NCBI GenBank assembly: GCA_045430345.1
Contig: JAILXT010000005.1
Location: forward strand, 1-64,000
Source of the DNA: Agarilytica sp045430345
GTDB taxonomy: Bacteria; Pseudomonadota; Gammaproteobacteria; Pseudomonadales; Cellvibrionaceae
Length of the DNA stretch: 64,000 nt
Direction: 5' to 3'
Shown: positions 24,606 through 33,802 of the stretch, one piece after another
How the letters are laid out: each line of letters begins with the position of its first letter
Numbering within the stretch: position 1 is the stretch's first letter
The notes under the pieces: model-generated
Databases searched by the model: none
Told to the model about the DNA's origin: nothing
The model's input: the letters and a program-made list of their open reading frames with translations, nothing else
Made by a program: the position numbers and the translations under genes

Positions 24606-25523
24606 ATGAGTACACACGAAGATCACACCACGATTCCCGCTTCTCTGGCCTCGCTATCCGACGGCGAAACAATCGCGCTCGAAATAGAAACCGTTATCGG
24701 TCGGAGCCCCAGTTGTGATCTCGCCATCGATAATACTCGCCTTTCCCGCCAACACGCCAAGCTCGTATTCCGCGATGATCTCCTTTCAATAGAAGATCTC
24801 AATTCGACCAACGGAACATTCGTTAACGATCGTAAAATTACAGAAACACTTACCTTAAAAAATGGCGACGTGATCGGCTTTGAAGATCTCAAATATAAAG
24901 TTGTGCTGCCTGAACCTGCCAATCAGTTCGATGAAGAAGAAATCGAATCTAAAACGATGGTGGCGCAATTACCTGAAGGCTGGTGGGCCGTCGGCGAAGA
25001 AAAATCTGAGGATATGACCAGAGCGATCTCCGTAAATGATCTGCCCAAAGAAATGCTCAATATCGACAATAAACTCGAAAGCGCGCTCGAAAATATCGGC
25101 GATAAACCCTGCCTCATCTGTATCTCGGGGACCTATATCGGAAAAGTCTTTAAATTTAACCCCACCAAACCGACAAACAAATGGGAGATAGGAAAAAGCC
25201 CAGATTGCGACGTGTGTTTAGATGACGAAAGTATCTCAGCCAATCATGCACAATTAATAAACGAAGGCGCTCGCTGGAAGCTTGTAGATTTAATGTCTAC
25301 CAATGGCTCGTTTATTAATGGCCAAAAAACACTGACGTCTTATTTGTCAAACGATGACAATATCCGGCTCGGTGAAATACAACTTAAATTTAAGAATGGC
25401 CTTGCTGTTGAAGCGAAAAAAGACAACACCCCTGCCCCCAAACACAATACGGCTGTCATTACTGTAGGTGTTTTCGCGTTGACCTTGCTGCTATTGGCCG
25501 CTGGCTACTATTTATTCTCCTGA
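24606..25523 (+). CDS. Double-FHA membrane protein
   Basis: A 305-residue protein. FHA1 (about 25-85) has complete phosphothreonine-binding motifs: IGRSPSCDLAI, LSRQHAKLV, NSTNGTFVND. FHA2 (about 195-265) is close but altered: IGKSPDCDVCL, SANHAQL, MSTNGSFING. A C-terminal helix (about 280-303) anchors it in the inner membrane. It may recruit phosphorylated partners, such as the FHA-decaheme protein or the flavoprotein, to the conduit (inference). It lies 86 bp after the phosphatase and may have its own promoter. Confidence 0.93.
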   Translation: MSTHEDHTTIPASLASLSDGETIALEIETVIGRSPSCDLAIDNTRLSRQHAKLVFRDDLLSIEDLNSTNGTFVNDRKITETLTLKNGDVIGFEDLKYKVVLPEPANQFDEEEIESKTMVAQLPEGWWAVGEEKSEDMTRAISVNDLPKEMLNIDNKLESALENIGDKPCLICISGTYIGKVFKFNPTKPTNKWEIGKSPDCDVCLDDESISANHAQLINEGARWKLVDLMSTNGSFINGQKTLTSYLSNDDNIRLGEIQLKFKNGLAVEAKKDNTPAPKHNTAVITVGVFALTLLLLAAGYYLFS

Positions 25524-25673
25524 GCCCTGCATTCTTCTCAAGGAGATTTGCGTAACAGCCCTCGATAATCCAACCGTTATTTCCATTGATACACGCGGAA
25601 AAACCTACATCAAACGCATTTACAATAACGACTAAGCATACCTTTTAATTAGATGAACCTTTAGGAAAACAAT

Positions 25674-27071
25674 ATGAAATTCGCAAACGCAACCCTCGTT
25701 TCAAGTATGGTGCTAGCGCTTGTCGCCTGTGGTGGTGGCGACGATGACGGCCCATCACTTAATGATCTTATTGAAGAATCCGCAGGCAGCGCTGGCGTAG
25801 AAGCTTATATGCTGCCAGAGAGTGACGACTTCGCCAATATTCCTCAAGACCCAAACAACCCAATTACCGCTGAAAAAGTTGCCCTTGGTCAAATGCTTTA
25901 TCATGAGACAGCGATAGCTACTGCTGGCGTTAGTGATCGAGTGGACACTTGGTCATGCGCTAGCTGCCACCACGCAGCTGCCGGCTTTAAATCAGGTATT
26001 CCACAAGGTATTGCCGAAGGTGGTGAAGGCTTTGGTTTCACCGGTGAAAGCCGTGTTCTTGTAGACGGGTTTGCGATTGACGCAGAAGACCCGGCCCTTG
26101 TACCTGACATCCAACCATTTACCTCACCGGCCGTACTTAACACTGCGTATCAAGAAGTTATGCTGTGGAACGGTCAATTCGGCAATCAAGCCAACGGCGT
26201 TATTAACAGCGGCCTAACGGACCTAGTACTTGCCACACCCGGCACACCTAAGCAAAAAAATGAACTCGGCTTTGGCGGTCTTGAAATTCAAGCGGTTGCC
26301 GGTACTGGCGTACATCGTTTGAAAACGGATACCGACAGTGTGCTACAAACCAATGCAGACTACATCGCTATGTTTGATGCCGCATTCCCTAACGGCCCAG
26401 GAGATTTTCCTGGTGAAACCAACGAAACAACCGTAGCGGCTGGTTTAGCTATGGCCACTTATGAGCGTACTATTCTCGCTAACCAAGCGCCTTTCCAGCG
26501 TTACTTACGCGGCGAAAGCGACGCCATGAACGCTCAGGAAATTCGCGGTGCTAAGCTGTTCTTTGGCGACGCAGGTTGTGCCGATTGTCACCGTGGCCCC
26601 GGCTTAAGCTCAGAAGTTGGTGCCTTGGAAGATGAAGTGTTTATGGCAATTGGTTTTGCAGATTTTGACCTCACCGACGACCAAATTCACAGTACGCCAA
26701 ATAACACTGAAACGCTTGGTCGTGGCGGCTTTACTGGTGAAGAAGCGGATAACTACAAGTTCAAAATTCCTCAGCTTTATAACCTAGCCGATACGGATAT
26801 CTTCGGTCACGGCGCATCATTCCGTTCTATTCGCGATGTTATCGCGTATAAGAATGCCGCTGTTCCACAAAAGATCATCCCAGGTTCACAACTTGACCCT
26901 CGCTTCGTGCCACTTGGTTTGAGCGAAGAAGAAATCGACGATCTTACCGTCTTCTTGGAAACAGCCCTTTACGATCCCGACCTTAACCGTTACGTGCCAA
27001 CCGCACTACCAACGACTAATTGTTTCCCTGTCAACGACGCTGAAGCACAAGAAGATTTGGGCTGTGACTAA
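25674..27071 (+). CDS. Di-heme cytochrome c peroxidase-family lipoprotein
   Basis: A 465-residue lipoprotein (LALVACGGG) of the CcpA/MauG di-heme family, with heme sites CASCH (95-99) and CADCH (302-306). Family members reduce H2O2 or oxidise protein or small substrates in the periplasm. Insertions make it longer than the usual 320-350 residues, as in MauG-like subfamilies. Base composition is smoother and codon use more optimised-looking than in the preceding genes, and the 150-bp gap suggests a separate transcript. A role as electron acceptor or protector of the conduit is inference. Confidence 0.9.
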   Translation: MKFANATLVSSMVLALVACGGGDDDGPSLNDLIEESAGSAGVEAYMLPESDDFANIPQDPNNPITAEKVALGQMLYHETAIATAGVSDRVDTWSCASCHHAAAGFKSGIPQGIAEGGEGFGFTGESRVLVDGFAIDAEDPALVPDIQPFTSPAVLNTAYQEVMLWNGQFGNQANGVINSGLTDLVLATPGTPKQKNELGFGGLEIQAVAGTGVHRLKTDTDSVLQTNADYIAMFDAAFPNGPGDFPGETNETTVAAGLAMATYERTILANQAPFQRYLRGESDAMNAQEIRGAKLFFGDAGCADCHRGPGLSSEVGALEDEVFMAIGFADFDLTDDQIHSTPNNTETLGRGGFTGEEADNYKFKIPQLYNLADTDIFGHGASFRSIRDVIAYKNAAVPQKIIPGSQLDPRFVPLGLSEEEIDDLTVFLETALYDPDLNRYVPTALPTTNCFPVNDAEAQEDLGCD

Positions 27072-27096
27072 TTCTAGCCTCCTGTCTTTTTTCACT

Positions 27097-27122
27097 AGCC
27101 GGGCTTCATGCCCGGTTTTTTA
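27097..27122 (+). terminator. Rho-independent terminator
   Basis: CCGGGC-TTCAT-GCCCGG followed by six Ts, 26 bp after the peroxidase stop. The stem extends by A-T and G-T pairs. Confidence 0.95.
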
Positions 27123-27322
27123 ACCGTGATATCCGCCGTAACTAATCTTCCCTCATCGCTTTTATCGTCGTACGAAAATTATTGAATGATTTGTTACGAT
27201 GGAAGTCCTTTTTAGCACTTACTGTTTATTCTCCCGCACCCAGCGTTCTTTAATCACGAGATAAACCAGGAACAAATACCGCGCCTAGCCCAAACATTCG
27301 CAGTATTTGCACTGACTTCTGA

Positions 27323-27970
27323 TTACAACGCTTCTAACTTCAATTCAACCCTGCGATTTTGCTCACGACCCGAGGCTGAGTCATTTGATGCGATAGGATA
27401 ACGTTTCCCATAGCCAACCGAATGCACTCGCCCAGATGCAACGCCGCCATCAACAAGATAGCCTTTAACACTCACCGCACGATTCTCACTAAGCGTTTGG
27501 TTGTATTCAGCACTGCCTCGTGAATCCGTGTGACCAGATACCGTAATAGAGGTTTTATCAAATTCTTTGAGTACTTCGTTAACCGAATCGAGTACGGAGA
27601 AAAACTGCGAACGAATATCATATTTTGCTGTTTCAAATGTAATATTCCCAGGCATGACAAGATGCAGGGTATCGCCATCTCGACGCACTTGAACGCCTGA
27701 GCCTTGAAGCTTCTCACGCAATTTCGCTTCCTGGCGATCCATGTAATAGCCAATACCGCCACCCATAGCAGCACCCGCAGCAGCGCCCTGAAGAATCGCC
27801 TTATCACGATCATTTTTACTCGCTGTTGCCGCACCCAGTACAGCCCCAGTCACCGCGCCAATTCCGGCACCTTTAGCCGTGTTACTGGTTTTTTGCTCTC
27901 CTGTGTATGGGTCGGTGGTGACACATGCAGTGAGAGATAATGCAAGAACACCTGCAGCTACAATACGCAT
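27323..27970 (-). CDS. OmpA-family lipoprotein with glycine-zipper region
   Basis: A 215-residue lipoprotein (LSLTACVTT) with a glycine-zipper segment near residues 30-75 (GAGIGAVTGAVLGAA, then GAAAGAAMGGGIGYYMD) and a C-terminal OmpA peptidoglycan-binding domain (VSGHTDSRGSAEYNQTLSENRA, then NRRVELKL). It resembles YiaD/OmpA-like proteins that tie the outer membrane to peptidoglycan. The ATG at 27970 has AGGAAAG just upstream; the longer frame is not needed. Confidence 0.93.
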   Translation of the reverse strand: MRIVAAGVLALSLTACVTTDPYTGEQKTSNTAKGAGIGAVTGAVLGAATASKNDRDKAILQGAAAGAAMGGGIGYYMDRQEAKLREKLQGSGVQVRRDGDTLHLVMPGNITFETAKYDIRSQFFSVLDSVNEVLKEFDKTSITVSGHTDSRGSAEYNQTLSENRAVSVKGYLVDGGVASGRVHSVGYGKRYPIASNDSASGREQNRRVELKLEAL

Positions 27971-28162
27971 AAACTTTCCTCTTGTTCTCATTACGATTAT
28001 AAAATCTTGTGTGTTTCTTTAATTAAGCGTTGTAATACGCGGCGGCATAAAGCATACCGATAAACAAAACCCCGATATAGGTCAACGCACGACATGCGTT
28101 ATTTTCCCTTCCACCGATGATATGCTTACCCTCAACCTGAACCACCAGAACACATTAACACT

Positions 28163-28696
28163 ATGGTCACATTCTCGCGCGATCGATCGACAGGCACAAT
28201 ATTCAAAGGGATCATGGCATGTGTCATTTATACCGTAATAACCTCATGCAGCCGATATTCTGTCTCCGTTAACAATAATGTGGTCTATGAACCTCCAGGG
28301 CTGTTTAGCAATTACATCGTGAAAGACCCGTCACTAGCATCCTGTATAGACGCTACTATCGCAGAAAACAACTTAACCGCAGCTGAACAGCTTCAGCGTT
28401 TAGTCTGCCCTCCAGGAGAGATAATAAGCCTTGAAGGGATTGAGTCGTTCACGGCGATTGAGTATTTAGGTTTGGAGAATAACCAAATTGTTGACCTTCA
28501 CCCGATATCGGCATTAAGCCAAATAAAGCAACTCAACGTAAAAGATAATGACATTCGCAATTTTACGCCAGCAACGTCTCTCGAGCGGCTAAAGTTTCTT
28601 GATTCCCACGGGAACATACACGCCAATTGCGACTCTCTTAAGACGATACGAAAAACGCTTACGATTAAATTACCATCCCACTGCAGCAAGGGCTAA
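28163..28696 (+). CDS. Leucine-rich-repeat lipoprotein
   Basis: A 177-residue protein. The N-terminus has a hydrophobic segment ending in the lipobox-like I-T-S-C, so it is likely a lipoprotein; the start may be ATG at 28163 or 28214. The second half has internalin-type leucine-rich repeats (IEYLGLENNQIVDLHPIS, IKQLNVKDNDIRNFTP, LKFLDSHGNIHANCDSL). Three repeats are too few for a full solenoid. Function unknown. It precedes the RND pump genes by 56 bp but is not clearly in the same operon. Confidence 0.7.
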   Translation: MVTFSRDRSTGTIFKGIMACVIYTVITSCSRYSVSVNNNVVYEPPGLFSNYIVKDPSLASCIDATIAENNLTAAEQLQRLVCPPGEIISLEGIESFTAIEYLGLENNQIVDLHPISALSQIKQLNVKDNDIRNFTPATSLERLKFLDSHGNIHANCDSLKTIRKTLTIKLPSHCSKG

Positions 28697-28752
28697 ACTG
28701 TCACCAGAATATACTCACTCTTTAGCTGGATAGTAAAGTACCTGTACAACGT

Positions 28753-29940
28753 ATGAAATTAACGCCTGAACTCAAGAAATATACCCCGCTCTTTCTGGCT
28801 GCGCTCTTTGCTGCCATTTTTCTCATCATCATGGCCTCCAGCCCAAAAACAAGACGGGACGTCGAGGTCAATATTCCCGCCATTAACATCGAAACACTTT
28901 TGATCAAAAAAGAGGCATTTCAGATAACGATTGGTTCATATGGTCGCGTTCAAGCATTAACCCAAACCAATATGGTTGCGCGAGTATCCGGTGAAGTACT
29001 CTTTGTCAGTGAGGATTTTCGACAAGGCGGTTTTTTCACAAAAGGACAGCTGCTGGCGACCCTCGACAAATCGGATTACGTGATTGAACTGGATATCGCC
29101 ACGGCTCAAGTCGCCGAAGCCAAAAGCCGCCTCGCAAGTGAATTGGCGCAAGCAGAAGAAGCTAGGCATGACTGGAAAAGCTCAGGAAGAACAGGAGAAC
29201 CCCCTGCTCTCGCCGTAAGAAAACCTCAATTAGATGCCGCAGAAGCCGCTCTTAAATCGGCACAAGCAGGCGTTGCACGAGCCGAGCTGAATCTATCTCG
29301 CACTGACATTAAAGCCCCCTACGATGGGAGCGTCATTCGATCCCATGTAGCACTAGGACAAGTTGTCAACTCGAGCTCTACACTCGCAGAAGTATTTGCC
29401 ACAGACGCAGCCGAAATAACACTGCCAATAAAGAGCGATGAGCTGCATTTGTTGAACCTTGATCACGACCAGGTAAACACCGCAAAAAAACCGATAGCCG
29501 TTGAAATAGAATCGAGCCTATTCGATAAGAATATTTGGCAAGGGCGGATCGTCAGAGTATCCAGCGCAATAGAAGAACAAAGCCGACAACTTAGTGTCGT
29601 CGCACGAGTTAACAACCCATTCACACAGAATACTCAGCGCCCCCCTCTTAAAATAGGGGAATACACAACAGCGCGAATTTCAGGGAACACCATTGAAAAC
29701 GCAATTGTCATTCCCAACCACGCCATTTACCAAGGGCAGTACGTATACATTTTTCAAGATGATCAAGTGCATAGACGTGACATCCAGATTGAATGGCGCG
29801 GAGAAGAAGAATCCTTGATCAATAAGGGATTAGATGAAGGCGATCAGGTTGTATTAACCGCGCTTGGGCAAATCTCTTCAGGAACACCAGCGCAAGTATC
29901 TATACCAGCACCTCCAGCAAAGGATGCTAATACGCTGTGA
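28753..29940 (+). CDS. RND efflux periplasmic adaptor subunit
   Basis: A 395-residue membrane-fusion protein: N-terminal helix (11-30), a lipoyl/barrel-sandwich hybrid domain (RVSGEVLFVSEDF and, after the hairpin, TDIKAPYDGSVI), an alpha-helical coiled-coil hairpin (about 110-180), then the beta-barrel domain. It links the inner-membrane RND pump to an outer-membrane channel. The stop overlaps the GTG start of the permease. No TolC-like gene is adjacent. Substrate unknown. Confidence 0.94.
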   Translation: MKLTPELKKYTPLFLAALFAAIFLIIMASSPKTRRDVEVNIPAINIETLLIKKEAFQITIGSYGRVQALTQTNMVARVSGEVLFVSEDFRQGGFFTKGQLLATLDKSDYVIELDIATAQVAEAKSRLASELAQAEEARHDWKSSGRTGEPPALAVRKPQLDAAEAALKSAQAGVARAELNLSRTDIKAPYDGSVIRSHVALGQVVNSSSTLAEVFATDAAEITLPIKSDELHLLNLDHDQVNTAKKPIAVEIESSLFDKNIWQGRIVRVSSAIEEQSRQLSVVARVNNPFTQNTQRPPLKIGEYTTARISGNTIENAIVIPNHAIYQGQYVYIFQDDQVHRRDIQIEWRGEEESLINKGLDEGDQVVLTALGQISSGTPAQVSIPAPPAKDANTL

Positions 29941-32900
29941 TTTCTTGGTTTACTAAAAATGATGTTGCTGCAAACCTGCTCATGTTCAGCATCATCATGG
30001 CCGGCATATTTGCCATTACGAATGCAATTCCGGTCGAGATCTTCCCATCGGTTGACCCGGATCGCATCAGCGTACGCGTCTCTCTGCGTGGATCTACGCC
30101 TGAAGACTCGGAGCTTTCGCTCTCTCAGCGCATTGAAGAATCGATTAATGATTTAGAAGGCATAAAAGAATATAACAGTTATTCATACGAAGGCGGCGCT
30201 ACCGTCGACATCGAAGTCGCGGATGGATACGAGCCAAGAGAAATTCTAGACGATGTCAAAAGTCGCGTTGATGCGATCAATACATTCCCTTCTGCCGCTG
30301 AACGCCCCATTATTTCTCTTTCCGCCTGGAAAAGAGATGTCATCACCGCCACAATTTCGGGCAACATTAGTGAACGAGAAATTCGTGAGCAAGCCGAACA
30401 GATTAGAAAAGACTTATTAAAAATTTCTGGCATTACACAAGTCTCATTATCAGGCATTAGAAATTTTGAAGTTGCCGTCGAATTAGACCAAGACAAACTT
30501 CAAGAATACAACCTGAGTCTATCTCAGGTATCGAGTGCCATTAATAACTACTCGCTCGACTTATCTGCCGGAAATTTAAAATCAAACGCAGGTGATATTT
30601 TAATTCGCTCAAAAGGCCAGGCATACCACCAAGATGACTTCGAAAATATTCCTATTATCTCGAATGACAATGGCGCGCTCATTTCTCTTGGCGATATTGC
30701 AACCGTCAACGACGGCTTCGAAGAAACGGCGATCCGCACTCGTTTTAATGGAAAGATCGCAGCAGAAATTAGAATTTTTCGGGTCGGAGACCAAAGCGCT
30801 ATTAAAATAGCGGATAAAGTAAAAAGCTATATCCTTGAAAAACAATCATCATTGCCTGAAACCGTTAACCTCGAATACTGGGATGACAACTCAGAAGTGC
30901 TTAAAAAACGTATTCGCACCTTGGTTAACAATGCTATACAGGGCGGGTTTCTCGTTTTCATACTGCTGAGCCTCTTTCTCCGCCCAATGGTGGCATTTTG
31001 GGTGTTTATTGGAATACCCGTCTCTTTTCTTGGTGCTTTTGCGCTGATGCCCGTATTTGGGACGAGCATAAACCTCGTTAGCTTATTTGGCTTTATCGTT
31101 GTGCTTGGGATTGTTGTGGATGATGCCATTGTGACGGGAGAAAACATCTATACCCATTTAGGGCGTTCCGAAACGGGGCTTCAAGCGGCAATACAAGGCA
31201 CCAAAGAAGTCTCCATCCCGGTAACCTTTGGCGTGCTAACAACCGTCGCCGCATTCGCACCCATGGCCGTACTTGGGGGGCACCGAGGTGCCATATTTGC
31301 CCAGATTCCTGCCGTAGTGATCCCCTGTTTACTTTTCTCCCTCATCGAATCCAAGTTTGTCTTACCTGCCCACCTTAAACATTTGAAAGTAAAACCCTCA
31401 GATAAAATGGCAAACTGGCAAAAGTGGCAACAACGCTTCGCTCAGAATTTCGAAAAGACCATTATTAAGACATATCAACCCGCTCTGCGCTGGGCGCTCG
31501 ACAACCGCTGGACAACTCTGGTGAGCTTTGTCGGTGTACTCATATGTATCATAGCCGCAATTATGGCTGGCCATGCCCGATACACTTTTTTCCCTCGTAT
31601 TCCTAGCGAGACCATTACGGTTTCACTTGAAATGCCTGCAGGCACACCGTTTGAGGTCACCGATTCTCATATTCAACGTATTATTGTTCAGACTCAGCGC
31701 TTGCAAGAAAAGTACAGCCGTAATGATAAAAGTGTGGTGCTTAATATTCTTTCTCGTACAGGCGAACGCGGTGGCTCACCACATAAAGGCAATGTAAGAA
31801 TTGAACTCGCCCCACCGGAAACTCGTGTGATCGATATCGATAGCCAGACATTTTCCCAAGAGCTACGTCGCTCAATCGGCATCATTCCCGGCGCAGAGCA
31901 ATTATCCTTTCGCGCTGAGATTGGGCGAGGTGGAGACCCCATCGATATCCAGCTTCGTGCCAATAATTTCGACGAACTTAAAATTGTGGCCGATAAAATT
32001 AAGCAGCGGCTTGTCACCTACCCGACAGTATTTGATATTAACGACAGTCTGGCCGACGGAAAACAAGAGCTTATGATCAAGCTCACCTCCGAGGCAAAGC
32101 TATTAGGTGTGAGCCGTATTGAGATTGTTCAGCAGGTACGGCAAGCCTTCTTCGGGTTAGAAGCTCAGAGAATACAACGTGGTAGAGACGATGTCCGGGT
32201 TATGGTGCGCTTTCCCATCGAAGAGCGGGACAACCTCGCCCATTTAAATACCATGTTAATTAATACCGCCTCTGGCCAACAGATACCGCTACATGTACTA
32301 GCAGAGCTGACCCCTGGTCGCGGTCCTTCCACCATACAACGCATCAATGGTTACAGAACGGTAAGTGTGCGCGCCGACGTGGATAAGAACAACACCAACA
32401 TGACCACGCTTAAACGCGACCTCTTTGACTATGTAGATACGCTTATTGCCCAATACCCAGGTATGAGTTACTACGTAGGCGGAGAAGGCGAGGAAGAAAA
32501 TGATACCTTTTCGACGTTACGTTGGGGCATGGTTGCGGCACTGTTCGCCATCTTTTGCTTACTGGCAATTCCGTTTAAATCGTATGTTCAGCCCTTAATC
32601 GTGATGTCCGTCATCCCATTTGGGATCATCGGCGCAATGCTCGGCCATTGGTTTATGGGAATGAATCTCACGATCATGAGCATCTTAGGGCTTGTGGCGC
32701 TAACGGGTGTTGTCGTGAATGATTCTCTGGTACTCGTGGATTACATCAATAAGACGATAGAAAAGACTCAGAATCTCTCCGAAGCGATTCTAACCGCAGG
32801 CGCCGCGCGCTTTCGCCCCGTCATGCTAACTTCATTGACCACATTTATCGGCCTACTGCCCTTACTCTTTGAAAAAGAGACGCAAGCGCAATTTTTGATA

Positions 32901-33029
32901 CCGATGGCGGTATCGCTCGGTTTCGGGATTATCTTTGCTACAGCGATTACTCTGATTCTCGTCCCGATTAACTATTTACTGTTACATAACCTAAGAGAAT
33001 GGATCAGGAGTAGGCCTCTATTCAAATAA
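29937..33029 (+). CDS. RND efflux transporter permease
   Basis: A 1030-residue inner-membrane pump of the AcrB/MexB superfamily, with the usual 12 helices and two large periplasmic loops. The N-terminal MISWFTKNDVAANLLMFSII is typical of the AcrB-like MMPL/HAE subgroup. The VVDDAIVTGENIY segment supplies the proton-relay aspartates of helix 4, and helix 10 has the matching GVVVNDSLVLVDYI. It uses the proton gradient to expel compounds. The start is GTG, translationally coupled to the adaptor gene. Confidence 0.96.
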   Translation: MISWFTKNDVAANLLMFSIIMAGIFAITNAIPVEIFPSVDPDRISVRVSLRGSTPEDSELSLSQRIEESINDLEGIKEYNSYSYEGGATVDIEVADGYEPREILDDVKSRVDAINTFPSAAERPIISLSAWKRDVITATISGNISEREIREQAEQIRKDLLKISGITQVSLSGIRNFEVAVELDQDKLQEYNLSLSQVSSAINNYSLDLSAGNLKSNAGDILIRSKGQAYHQDDFENIPIISNDNGALISLGDIATVNDGFEETAIRTRFNGKIAAEIRIFRVGDQSAIKIADKVKSYILEKQSSLPETVNLEYWDDNSEVLKKRIRTLVNNAIQGGFLVFILLSLFLRPMVAFWVFIGIPVSFLGAFALMPVFGTSINLVSLFGFIVVLGIVVDDAIVTGENIYTHLGRSETGLQAAIQGTKEVSIPVTFGVLTTVAAFAPMAVLGGHRGAIFAQIPAVVIPCLLFSLIESKFVLPAHLKHLKVKPSDKMANWQKWQQRFAQNFEKTIIKTYQPALRWALDNRWTTLVSFVGVLICIIAAIMAGHARYTFFPRIPSETITVSLEMPAGTPFEVTDSHIQRIIVQTQRLQEKYSRNDKSVVLNILSRTGERGGSPHKGNVRIELAPPETRVIDIDSQTFSQELRRSIGIIPGAEQLSFRAEIGRGGDPIDIQLRANNFDELKIVADKIKQRLVTYPTVFDINDSLADGKQELMIKLTSEAKLLGVSRIEIVQQVRQAFFGLEAQRIQRGRDDVRVMVRFPIEERDNLAHLNTMLINTASGQQIPLHVLAELTPGRGPSTIQRINGYRTVSVRADVDKNNTNMTTLKRDLFDYVDTLIAQYPGMSYYVGGEGEEENDTFSTLRWGMVAALFAIFCLLAIPFKSYVQPLIVMSVIPFGIIGAMLGHWFMGMNLTIMSILGLVALTGVVVNDSLVLVDYINKTIEKTQNLSEAILTAGAARFRPVMLTSLTTFIGLLPLLFEKETQAQFLIPMAVSLGFGIIFATAITLILVPINYLLLHNLREWIRSRPLFK

Positions 33030-33038
33030 AATAGAGGC
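33014..33038 (+). terminator. Inverted repeat spanning the permease stop codon
   Basis: GCCTCTATT-CAAATAA-AATAGAGGC is a 9-bp stem with a 7-base loop that contains the TAA stop. There is no T-run after it, so factor-independent termination is doubtful. It may protect the transcript 3' end. Confidence 0.45.
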
Positions 33039-33087
33039 TAACGGAAAGTGAGGACACACGGAAATGACATGCCGAAAGGCTAAAAAC

Positions 33088-33354
33088 CTATTTAACGAAC
33101 ATCAAACCAAGACTATTCTTACCCGCATGCATAACACGCATGCTGACAGGCTCAGCATTAACAGGGCCGACCATCTTTTTAAACAAGACTTGCACAACGG
33201 TTCCGACGGGGGGCGTCGGATGATTCTCTATAGTGACTTGGGCGCCGCCATCAGATATATCTCTCGCAAACCCAACGATCGTACCAAAGGCAGGATGACG
33301 CATCTCAACCCGAAAGGCGGATGGGGTTCGTTCAAATCTTCTACGCTCTTCCAC
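33088..33354 (-). CDS. PilZ-domain protein
   Basis: An 88-residue single-domain protein with the c-di-GMP-binding features of PilZ: an arginine-rich start RRRFERTPSAFR (RxxxR) and DISDGGAQV (the [D/N]xSxxG motif). It should bind cyclic-di-GMP and act on an unknown partner. The gene is alone on the minus strand between the RND permease and purC. Confidence 0.92.
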   Translation of the reverse strand: MEERRRFERTPSAFRVEMRHPAFGTIVGFARDISDGGAQVTIENHPTPPVGTVVQVLFKKMVGPVNAEPVSMRVMHAGKNSLGLMFVK

Positions 33355-33802
33355 TTATGTATTTCTCCGGCCTGTATAAAGGCTCATTAATTATTAGTTT
33401 GAGTATAACGCAGCACAACGATTTTTCACCTTTTGGCATCAAAGTAACACTTTTAGTGGCGTGTAACGAAGCGTCTTCTCATTGTTAAGCAATCACCAAC
33501 AGGCTTATCCACAGAATTTGTGGATAACTCTGTGAAGACTAATTGAGCATTGACACCTAGAAAGGATTGTAGTGAGCTCGCAAACACGCTCGCGGCCAAG
33601 AAAGCTATTACATTTTTTCTTTAAAAATCAAACAGTTAGACAAAGCTCAACGAAAAATAAAGGGTTTACTCTTACACGCTATAGCAATATGTGCAATTCG
33701 GTTACACCATGTGGAAAACACTTTCACAATAGCCTCACAAAATGCCGAATTTCGTGAGAGTATCCACTTACCTAGGTAACACCAGTAACGTTTTTAGCGA
33801 AT
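33355..33802. other. Gene-free region with inverted DnaA boxes
   Basis: About 450 bp without a supported gene. It is AT-rich in places. Its clearest element is the DnaA-box palindrome at 33505-33527. I see no dnaA, gidA or other origin-linked gene nearby. Confidence 0.5.
33505..33527. promoter_or_regulatory. Paired inverted DnaA boxes
   Basis: TTATCCACA (33505-33513) and TGTGGATAA (33519-33527) are perfect DnaA boxes facing each other across GAATT. Such pairs occur in origins, in DnaA-titrating loci and in DnaA-controlled promoters. Confidence 0.65.

Noticed and set aside
25552..25635. Short open frame (VTALDNPTVISIDTRGKTY...) between the FHA and peroxidase genes
   Set aside because: No start codon fits the AAGGAG site upstream; the usable TTG gives a stop after six codons. 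It may be a decayed gene end but cannot be supported.
33355..33802. Chromosomal replication origin
   Set aside because: Only two DnaA boxes in one pair, no AT-rich unwinding element beside them that I can defend, and no dnaA, dnaN or gid genes near.
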